A DNA stretch of 11,112 nt from Micromonosporaceae bacterium (GTDB lineage Bacteria > Actinomycetota > Actinomycetes > Mycobacteriales > Micromonosporaceae): the NCBI GenBank assembly GCA_019689695.1, contig JADGHA010000103.1, positions 1 to 11,112 on the forward strand. The letters are read 5' to 3'. The translations under genes and the position numbers were made by a program. The notes under the pieces are model-generated. The model saw nothing but the letters and a program-made list of their open reading frames with translations, was not told where the DNA came from and made no database searches. This document shows, piece after piece, positions 6,627 to 11,112 of this stretch (the first letter of the stretch is position 1; each line of letters opens with the position of its first letter).

Positions 6627-7844
6627 ATGAGGAGAAGCAGCGACCGCATTCTGACCAGCCATGCCGGCAGCCTGCCCCGGCCGGCCGATCTGATCGAGTT
6701 CAACCGGGCGCACCTGGTCGGCGAGTCCACCGACGAGGCGGCGTTCGACAGCCGGTTGCGCGAGGGCGTCGTTGAGGTGGTGCGCCGGCAGCGGGAGATC
6801 GGCATCGACATCCCCAACGACGGCGAGTACGGCCACACCATGGGCTACAAAGTGGACTACGGGGCCTGGTGGACGTACGTCTTCGCCCGGCTGGGCGGCC
6901 TGGAGCTGGCCGAGGGGGTGCACCTGCGGGACATGCGGCCGCGCCGGTCGCAGCCGGGCAAGGTGGTGCTGACCAGCATGGCCGACCGCCGGGATCGGCA
7001 ACTGTTCGCCGAGGCGTACGACGACCCGGAGTCGGGCGTGACGATCGGTCGCAGCCCGGTCCGGTTCCCGGTCGTGCGCCACCCGCTGACCTACATCGGC
7101 CAGGAGGCGGTGCAGCGGGACATCGCCAACGTCAAGGCGGCGATGGCCGCCGCCGGTGTCGAGGAGGGTTTCCTCAACGCGATCGCGCCGGGCAGCTGCG
7201 CCCGCTTCGCCAACGAGTACTACGACTCCGATGAGGAGTTCCTCTGGGCCACGGCCGAGGTGATGCGCGAGGAGTACAAGGCCATTGTGGACGCCGGGCT
7301 CATCCTGCAGCTGGACGACCCGTGCATCGCGGAGAACTGGGACCAGATCAACCCGGAACCGTCCGTGGAGGACTACAAGAAGTTCACCATGGTACGGGTC
7401 GAGGCGCTCAACTACGCCATCCGCGACCTGCCCACCGACCGGATCCGGTTCCACCTGTGCTGGGGCAGCTGGCACGGACCGCACGTGACGGACATCCCGA
7501 TGGCCGACATCGTCGACGTCATGCTCGCCATCAACGCGGGCGCCTACCTGTTCGAGGCCGGCAACGTGCGCCACGAGCACGAGTGGAAGGTGTGGCACGA
7601 CGTCACGCTGCCGGACGGGAAGATCATCGTGCCGGGCGTGGTGAGCCACGCCACCAACCTGGTCGAGCACCCGGAGGTGGTCGCCGACCGGATCGTCCGG
7701 TTCGCCGAGGCGGTCGGCCGGGAGAACGTCATCGCCGGCACCGACTGCGGCCTGGGCGGCCGGGTGCACCCGCAGATCGCCTGGGCCAAGCTGGAGGCCC
7801 TGGCCCAGGGCGCGCGGCTGGCTACCCAGCGACTCTGGCGGTGA
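6627..7844 (+). CDS. Stand-alone MetE-core (cobalamin-independent methionine synthase family) zinc protein
   Basis: A 405-residue protein with the catalytic-domain fold of MetE (TIM barrel), about half the length of full MetE (roughly 750 residues), so it lacks the N-terminal half. It begins with RILTSHAGSLPRP, the family's start signature. Zinc ligands can be placed by motif: His276 and Cys278 in HLCWGSWHG, Glu310 in YLFEAGN, and Cys374 in GTDCGLGG; LQLDDP (228-232) supplies the conserved acidic pair. Zinc activates a thiol for alkyl transfer in this family, which includes methionine synthases and epoxyalkane:coenzyme M transferases. The acceptor thiol here is unknown, and true methionine synthesis is not assured. 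The start at 6627 has a good ribosome site. A consensus TTGACA at 6538-6543 lies upstream, inside the SRPBCC gene, but no matching -10 at 17 nt is seen. The 3' end overlaps the convergent PPOX gene by 23 bp. Confidence 0.9.
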   Translation: MRRSSDRILTSHAGSLPRPADLIEFNRAHLVGESTDEAAFDSRLREGVVEVVRRQREIGIDIPNDGEYGHTMGYKVDYGAWWTYVFARLGGLELAEGVHLRDMRPRRSQPGKVVLTSMADRRDRQLFAEAYDDPESGVTIGRSPVRFPVVRHPLTYIGQEAVQRDIANVKAAMAAAGVEEGFLNAIAPGSCARFANEYYDSDEEFLWATAEVMREEYKAIVDAGLILQLDDPCIAENWDQINPEPSVEDYKKFTMVRVEALNYAIRDLPTDRIRFHLCWGSWHGPHVTDIPMADIVDVMLAINAGAYLFEAGNVRHEHEWKVWHDVTLPDGKIIVPGVVSHATNLVEHPEVVADRIVRFAEAVGRENVIAGTDCGLGGRVHPQIAWAKLEALAQGARLATQRLWR

Positions 7845-8253
7845 TCCCGCCGCCCACCACGGCGACGAAGGTGTGTGGCCGGATGGTCACCACGACCCGC
7901 TCGGCGGCGTCCCGGATCGGGTAGTCCATGCCGTACCGGTGCTGCAGCGACTTGTAGAAGGAGGCCTCGGCGTCGTCGTCCTCGATCTTCTCGACGACGC
8001 CGCGGATCTCCAGGAACCGGTACTGGTCCTCGGGGTCGGCGATGGAGAGGGCGACCCGCGGCTCGGCGGCGAAGTTGCGGAACTTCTGCCGGGACTTGGT
8101 GTGCGTCATCCGGATCCGCGCGCCGTCCCAGACGAACCACATCACGCTGGACTGCGGGCCGCCGTCCGGGCGGACCGTGGCCAGGTGCGCGAAGAGCGGG
8201 CGTTCGAGAAGGTCGCGGTGGCTTTCGGGTACGTTCACATGCCCAGCGTCCAC
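7822..8253 (-). CDS. PPOX-class (pyridoxamine 5'-phosphate oxidase-like) flavin/F420-dependent oxidoreductase
   Basis: A 143-residue split beta-barrel protein. HRDLLERPLFAHLATVRPDG (residues 12-31), PQSSVMWFVWDGARI (33-47), HTKSRQKFRNFAAEPRVALSI (51-71), YRFLEIRGVVEKI (78-90) and the late VVTIRP strand match the PPOX family group often annotated as F420-dependent in actinobacteria. The K-x-R-N run is the phosphate-binding part of the cofactor site. FMN or F420 as cofactor, and the substrate, cannot be told from sequence. The GTG at 8253 gives the longest form (AGG-type ribosome bases about 8 nt upstream); a GTG at 8238 would begin exactly at VNVPESH and is nearly as likely. It is transcribed toward the MetE-like gene and their 3' ends overlap. 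Confidence 0.9.
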   Translation of the reverse strand: MDAGHVNVPESHRDLLERPLFAHLATVRPDGGPQSSVMWFVWDGARIRMTHTKSRQKFRNFAAEPRVALSIADPEDQYRFLEIRGVVEKIEDDDAEASFYKSLQHRYGMDYPIRDAAERVVVTIRPHTFVAVVGGGITARVAG

Positions 8254-8307
8254 CCGCCCAGCCTCGCATGCCGCCGGGCCCGGCGCAGTGTGACCTTGGT
8301 CCTTGGG

Positions 8308-8321
8308 TTGACTCGATTCAA
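8308..8321. repeat. 14-bp near-palindrome upstream of the PPOX gene
   Basis: TTGACTCGATTCAA pairs at 6 of 7 positions around a TCGA centre. It is one of the few AT-containing stretches in this gap and sits 55 bp upstream of the PPOX start, so it may be an operator or part of a promoter. No partner -10 was convincing. Confidence 0.3.
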
Positions 8322-8361
8322 AACGGGCTGCGCGACGACACCGGGGCGAAGACGTGCCGAC

Positions 8362-8382
8362 CGGTGAGCTGTCCGCTCACCG
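8362..8382 (-). terminator. Hairpin in the gap between the MarR pair and the PPOX gene
   Basis: CGGTGAGC (8362-8369) and GCTCACCG (8375-8382) form a perfect 8-bp stem with a 5-nt loop. It lies downstream of the minus-strand MarR pair, after the larger hairpin at 8425-8463. No T-run follows on the minus strand, so termination is plausible but unproven. Confidence 0.4.
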
Positions 8383-8424
8383 TCCGCTCGCAGCGCCGGA
8401 CGCCGTGGCGCCGGTCACACCGCA

Positions 8425-8463
8425 GGTCACCGGGCTGGGCCTGCCCGGCCCAACTCGGTGACC
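8425..8463 (-). terminator. Strong two-part hairpin after the MarR gene pair
   Basis: GGTCACCG (8425-8432) pairs perfectly with CGGTGACC (8456-8463). Inside it, after a 3x3 internal loop, TGGGCC (8436-8441) pairs with GGCCCA (8447-8452) around a 5-nt loop. The element begins about 40 nt beyond the stop of the second MarR gene on the minus strand, where a terminator is expected. It lacks a T-run, which is common in high-GC actinomycetes. An operator role for the PPOX gene is less likely because it is 170 bp from that start. Confidence 0.5.
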
Positions 8464-8482
8464 GTGCTGCGGGTGGCCGGCC

Positions 8483-8522
8483 GCCAACCTGCCAGCCCGG
8501 CGGCTAACCTGCCAGCGCGGCG
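8483..8522. repeat. 20-bp tandem duplication across the 3' end of the second MarR gene
   Basis: Two 20-bp units, 8483-8502 and 8503-8522, agree at 18 of 20 positions (differences at unit positions 3 and 15). The right unit holds the TAG stop and the last five codons (A-A-L-A-G); the left unit lies just after the gene and reads TGG where the right has TAG. This looks like a local slippage or duplication event that left the gene end unchanged. Confidence 0.7.
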
Positions 8523-8932
8523 GCCTTCTGGGCGACCTCGCGCAGTACCCGGCCGGCGGTGGCGAGGTCGTCCGGGTCGAAGCCGGCATAGATCCGGCCG
8601 GTGAGCCGGACCACCTCGTCGTTGAGCCGCTGGTAGGTGTCCGCACCGTGCGGGGTCAGCGCGTACCCCTCGGCGACCTGGTGGATGAGGCCGCGCGCCC
8701 CGGTCCGGCTGAGCAGCCGGTCCACTTCGGACTCGGCGAGGGTGAGCGTCCGCGCGAGGGTGCCGGCGAGCGTGCCGCGGCCGACCGGGCCGCCGTTCTG
8801 GCTGAGCAGGCGGAGCACGACCCACTCGTGGAAGTCGGAGCCGGCCCCGGCGAGCAGGTTGTCCAGGAGAGCCCGGGTGGCGTAGTGCGCCTCGCCGATG
8901 TCCTGTCCGGTCAGGGGAGGTGGAGTGGTCAT
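8504..8932 (-). CDS. Second MarR-family winged-helix protein, coupled to the upstream MarR gene
   Basis: A 142-residue MarR-like protein. Helices AHYATRALLDNLLAGAGSDFHEWVVLRLL (about 15-43) correspond to the first dimer and core helices. GRGTLAGTLARTLTLAESEVDRLLSRTGARGLIHQ (51-85) is the helix-turn-helix, and YALTPHGADTYQRL (90-103) the wing exit. The wing is very short (VAEGYALT) and lacks the Asp-x-Arg motif present in its neighbour, so DNA binding may be weak or need a partner. The start is fixed by the ATGA overlap with the upstream MarR gene (8929-8932). Coupled expression suggests the two could form a heterodimer or that this one modulates the first; this is inference. A diverged copy from a tandem duplication is one origin. 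Confidence 0.83.
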   Translation of the reverse strand: MTTPPPLTGQDIGEAHYATRALLDNLLAGAGSDFHEWVVLRLLSQNGGPVGRGTLAGTLARTLTLAESEVDRLLSRTGARGLIHQVAEGYALTPHGADTYQRLNDEVVRLTGRIYAGFDPDDLATAGRVLREVAQKAAALAG

Positions 8933-9372
8933 GGGTTGTCGTCCTCCAGAAGTGTCCGCAACGTCTCGGCCAGCTCCCGGGTCCGCTTGCCCCGGGTGCC
9001 GCCCAACGACTTGGTGAGGTTGTCCAGCAACGCCTGCACGGCGGCGATCGCCTCCACGGCGACCTGTGCGCCGCGCTCGGTCAGCGTCAGCTGGACGGCT
9101 CGGGTGTCCGCGGGGTGCTCGGCGCGCTGGAGCAGGCCGGAGCCTTCCAGCGCGCGGGCCAGCTTGGACACGAAGACGGGCTCCAGGCCGGTGTGCTCCG
9201 CCAGCTCCCGCTGGCTCGGCCGGCGGCCGGCCTGCGACATCCCGTACAGCGACGCGAGCAACGAGTACTGCGCGTGAGTGAGCCCGAAAGGGGCGACGGC
9301 CCGGTCGACTGCCGCCCGCCATTTCGTGGACAGCCGCCATACGAGATAGCCCACGCTGGCTTCACTAGCCAT
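8929..9372 (-). CDS. MarR-family transcriptional regulator, probably autoregulated and leaderless
   Basis: A 147-residue MarR regulator when started at the ATG at 9372. GYLVWRLSTKWRAAVDRAVAPFGLTHAQYSLLASLYG (residues 8-44) is the family N-terminal helix pair. PSQRELAEHTGLEPVFVSKLARALEGSGLLQRAEHPADTRAVQLTLTERG (52-101) is the winged helix-turn-helix with the conserved wing Asp89-Thr-Arg91. A C-terminal helix completes the dimer interface. In-frame ATGs at 9402, 9387 and 9378 and a GTG at 9354 are alternatives, none with a ribosome site. I choose 9372 because a TTGCCA-17-TACAGT promoter would begin the mRNA there. Its promoter is embedded in two overlapping inverted repeats (9357-9420), typical of self-repression. 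Such regulators respond to phenolic ligands, antibiotics or oxidants; the ligand is unknown. Confidence 0.9.
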   Translation of the reverse strand: MASEASVGYLVWRLSTKWRAAVDRAVAPFGLTHAQYSLLASLYGMSQAGRRPSQRELAEHTGLEPVFVSKLARALEGSGLLQRAEHPADTRAVQLTLTERGAQVAVEAIAAVQALLDNLTKSLGGTRGKRTRELAETLRTLLEDDNP

Positions 9373-9401
9373 GGACATACTGTACATGGCTAATGAAGCC
9401 A
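9357..9401. promoter_or_regulatory. 45-bp inverted repeat, probable MarR operator
   Basis: Arms of 17 bp (9357-9373 and 9385-9401) match at 16 of 17 positions, the only mismatch being 9365/9393. The 11-bp middle also pairs at three positions (ACA at 9375-9377 with TGT at 9381-9383), for 19 of 22 pairs around base 9379. It overlaps the -10 element, spacer and start codon of the MarR gene. Each half contains TAGCCATG-type sequence, so two dimers might bind. Recognition by this MarR is inferred from position. Confidence 0.75.
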
Positions 9402-9407
9402 TGGCAA
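9379..9407 (-). promoter_or_regulatory. Promoter of the MarR pair (leaderless)
   Basis: On the minus strand TTGCCA (9407-9402) and TACAGT (9384-9379) are separated by exactly 17 nt; matches to TTGACA and TATAAT are 5 of 6 and 4 of 6. Transcription would begin at about 9372, the A of the chosen MarR ATG, so no 5' leader is needed. This fits the lack of any ribosome site. Confidence 0.6.
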
Positions 9408-9420
9408 CTATTGCCTTGGC
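9398..9420. promoter_or_regulatory. Second inverted repeat overlapping the MarR -35 box
   Basis: GCCATGGCAA (9398-9407) and TTGCCTTGGC (9411-9420) pair at 9 of 10 positions around CTA. The inner GGCAA-CTA-TTGCC is perfect. The left arm contains the -35 TTGCCA on the minus strand and shares its first four bases with the 45-bp repeat. It may be a second regulator site, for the MarR protein, its partner or another factor. Confidence 0.55.
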
Positions 9421-9547
9421 CGGCTATCGGGCCGCGCAGCCATCGATCGGCTGTCAAGTGATGATGGTCGATTCTGTCCGGTTCCGCGCGAGGTGGCCCG
9501 GGCCAGCCGGCCAGCGGATCGTGCCGCAGCGGTGGCAAGGTGGAGGC

Positions 9548-10375
9548 ATGCGGCTGGCGACGTGGAACGTCAACTCGGTGCGGGCCCGGCTGCCCCGGCT
9601 GCTGGGCTGGCTGGCGGAGACGAAGCCTGACGTGGTCTGCCTGCAGGAGACCAAGTGCGCCGCGGCCGAGTTTCCGGTGGCCGAGGTGGGCGAGCTCGGG
9701 TACGAGACGGCGGCGCACGGCGCCGGCCGGTGGAACGGGGTCGCCGTGCTGTCCCGGGTCGGCCTCGACGACGTCACCTTCGGCTTCCCCGGCGAGCCGG
9801 GCTTCCGCGGCGAGCCGGCCGAACCCAGCCTCCTGGACGCGCTCGGCGAGCCCGAGCCGCCCGGCCCGGAGGCTCGCGCGCTCGGTGCGACCTGCGCCGG
9901 GGTGCGGTTCTGGTCGCTGTACGCGCCGAACGGCCGGACGCCGGAGTCGGCGCACTACACGTACAAGCTGGCCTGGTTCGGGGCGCTGCGCGCGGCGCTC
10001 GGCGCGGAGCTGGCGACCACCCGCGCGCTGGTGGCCTGCGGCGACTTCAACGTCGCGCCCACCGACGCCGACGTCTGGGATCCGGCCGCGTTCGTGGGGG
10101 CGACCCACGTGACCCAGGCCGAGCGAGCCGCGCTGGCCGGGCTGCGGGCGCTCGGGCTGATGGACATCGTTCCCACCCCGATGAAGGGACCCAACCCGTT
10201 CACCTACTGGGACTACCGGGCCGGCATGTTCCACAAGGACATGGGCATGCGGATCGACCTGGTGTACGCCACCGAGGCGGTGGCCGGCCGGGTGCGCTCG
10301 GCGTACGTGGACCGCGAGGCCCGCAAAGGCAAGGGCCCCTCGGACCACGCGCCGATCGTGGTCGACCTGCAGTAG
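9548..10375 (+). CDS. xth: Exodeoxyribonuclease III (AP endonuclease, EEP family)
   Basis: A 275-residue exonuclease III, which cuts DNA 5' of abasic sites and trims 3' ends in base excision repair. All catalytic motifs are present: WNVNS with Asn7, LQETK with Glu34, LYAPNGR with Tyr125, GDFNVAPTD with Asp166 and Asn168, RIDLVYAT (235-242), and SDHAPI with Asp266 and His267. The ATG at 9548 starts directly at MRLATWNVNSV, with AAGGTGGAGG just upstream; the open frame continues to 9371 but the added 59 residues have no family similarity. Residues about 88-107 form a Pro/Glu/Gly-rich insertion between GFPGEPGF and EARALGATC that I do not expect in relatives. It is divergent from the MarR pair, with 175 bp between starts, and is followed by a DUF1772 gene after 199 bp. 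Confidence 0.95.
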   Translation: MRLATWNVNSVRARLPRLLGWLAETKPDVVCLQETKCAAAEFPVAEVGELGYETAAHGAGRWNGVAVLSRVGLDDVTFGFPGEPGFRGEPAEPSLLDALGEPEPPGPEARALGATCAGVRFWSLYAPNGRTPESAHYTYKLAWFGALRAALGAELATTRALVACGDFNVAPTDADVWDPAAFVGATHVTQAERAALAGLRALGLMDIVPTPMKGPNPFTYWDYRAGMFHKDMGMRIDLVYATEAVAGRVRSAYVDREARKGKGPSDHAPIVVDLQ

Positions 10376-10574
10376 CCTGATGGCCCGCCGCCCCGTGCCC
10401 TGGCCGGCCGATCTCGGCCCGTCACCGCGCCCGCGGCTGCCCCGGTTCAGCGCGGCTGCACGGGCCGACCTGGACCGGTCACCAGAGCCTGGCTGTGCCC
10501 CGGGTAGGCACCTGAGTACGCGGTCGAGCCGCGGCACCGTGGCCCGCGCCGCCCGTGTGGGGTCGAATGTAGGG

Positions 10575-11075
10575 ATGTTGGATGTGTTCCGCACCGGCTC
10601 GTTGGTCGCCGCCGCGCTCACCACCGGGCTGGCGGCCGGCCTCTTCTCCGCGTACGCCTACTCGGTGATGCCGGGCCTCGGCCGCACCGACGACCGGACC
10701 TTCGTCATGGGAATGCAACGCATCAACGTGGCGATCCTCAACGCCTGGTTCGCGCTCTGCTTCGTGGGCGCGCTGGTCTTCACCGTGCTCGCCATGGCGC
10801 TGCACCTCCCCGGCAGCGGACACTCCGTGCTGCCGTGGATCGTCGCGGCCCTGGTGCTGTACGTGGCCGTCCTCGCCGTCACGTTCGCGGCGAACGTGCC
10901 GCTCAACAACGCGCTCGACGCCGCCGGGGACCCGGATCGGATGACCGACCTGGCCGGAGTCCGGCAGCGTTTCGAGGCGGCGTGGGTCCGCTGGAACATC
11001 GTGCGCACAGCGGCCAGCGTCGCCGCGTTCGGCTGCCTGCTCTGGGCCCTGGTCCTGCACGGACGCGTGGCGTAG
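10575..11075 (+). CDS. DUF1772 (anthrone oxygenase-like) membrane protein
   Basis: A 166-residue integral membrane protein with four predicted helices: about residues 9-30, 52-76, 86-108 and 143-162. The pattern matches DUF1772: a small GLFSAYAYSVMPGL segment after helix 1, MQRINVAILN before helix 2, FAANVPLNNALD after helix 3, and the F-x-x-x-W-x-x-W-N-x-x-R block (133-144) before helix 4. A few members are linked to anthrone oxidation in polyketide pathways; most have no known role, so function stays open. The ATG at 10575 directly follows AGGG, too close to act as a ribosome site; TCGAAT (10563-10568) would be a -10 starting the mRNA at this ATG, so leaderless translation is possible. A GTG at 10584 is an alternative. 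The 199 bp upstream hold only GC-rich sequence with a repeated CGCGGCTGC (10432-10440 and 10451-10459). Confidence 0.85.
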   Translation: MLDVFRTGSLVAAALTTGLAAGLFSAYAYSVMPGLGRTDDRTFVMGMQRINVAILNAWFALCFVGALVFTVLAMALHLPGSGHSVLPWIVAALVLYVAVLAVTFAANVPLNNALDAAGDPDRMTDLAGVRQRFEAAWVRWNIVRTAASVAAFGCLLWALVLHGRVA

Positions 11076-11096
11076 ATGGCACCGTCCGGCGGGCCC

Positions 11097-11112
11097 GGCC
11101 AGCCTGCTGGCC
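11097..11112. terminator. Hairpin after the DUF1772 gene at the window edge
   Basis: GGCCAG and CTGGCC form a perfect 6-bp stem around CCTG, 21 nt beyond the DUF1772 stop. The window ends at the last stem base, so any T-run cannot be seen. Confidence 0.35.

Noticed and set aside
6570..7769. Upstream extension of the SRPBCC frame through the antisense of the MetE-like gene
   Set aside because: The extension lacks any domain and mirrors a clear MetE-like gene; family similarity starts at the ATG at 6569.
9437..9453. Inverted repeat CAGCC/GGCTG between the MarR pair and exonuclease III
   Set aside because: Only 5-bp arms with a 7-nt loop; not distinguishable from chance.
9371..9547. 59-residue N-terminal extension of exonuclease III
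   Set aside because: It would start within the MarR operator, lacks similarity to the family, and the ATG at 9548 has ribosome-site bases and begins at the conserved first strand.
10380..10574. 65-residue N-terminal extension of the DUF1772 protein
   Set aside because: It is Arg/Pro-rich low-complexity sequence without a ribosome site, and the membrane protein begins normally at 10575.

Overview
The window is very GC-rich, with strong G/C third-position bias, GTG starts, and start-stop overlaps of the ATGA type. The protein families (DUF4873, AurF-like diiron oxygenase, class B flavin monooxygenase, PPOX-type flavoprotein, paired MarR regulators) point to an actinomycete. A Micromonosporaceae-like host is my guess from style; no rRNA or other marker is present to prove it. 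All but the first few bases belong to 13 recognisable genes and their short control regions. There is no sign of an insertion sequence, prophage, CRISPR array or tRNA.

Left part (45-5159), all on the minus strand. Reading in the direction of transcription, a TetR-family regulator (start near 5123) leads a tightly packed operon: TetR, a small DUF4873 protein, a class B flavin monooxygenase of Baeyer-Villiger type, a short-chain dehydrogenase and an alpha/beta hydrolase. Junctions are an 11-bp overlap, a 4-bp ATGA overlap, a 1-nt gap and a 4-nt gap, so translational coupling is likely. After an 84-nt gap come a four-helix DUF2231 membrane protein and a YgiN-like antibiotic-biosynthesis-type monooxygenase. 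The operon enzymes fit a simple route: SDR oxidises an alcohol to a ketone, the monooxygenase inserts oxygen to give an ester, and the hydrolase opens it.

An AurF-type non-haem diiron oxygenase (5185-6066, plus strand) is divergent from the TetR gene. A 23-bp near-palindrome (5128-5150) sits between them and is the likely TetR operator controlling both directions. Together these genes look like one inducible oxidation module for an unknown lipid- or ketone-like substrate.

Middle part (6102-8253). A START/SRPBCC-fold protein (minus) is divergent from a stand-alone MetE-core zinc protein (plus). The latter's 3' end overlaps by 23 bp with a convergent PPOX-class flavin/F420 oxidoreductase gene.

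Right part (8254-11112). A 250-bp gap holds two strong hairpins, a small palindrome upstream of the PPOX gene, and a 20-bp tandem duplication that begins just beyond the stop of the next gene and runs into its last codons. Two overlapping MarR-family genes (minus) follow, coupled by an ATGA overlap. Their promoter is an unusually structured element: a 45-bp inverted repeat overlapping a second 23-bp inverted repeat, covering a good -35/-10 pair that would start a leaderless mRNA at the MarR ATG. Divergent from this are exonuclease III (xth) and a DUF1772 membrane protein, with a possible terminator at the window edge.
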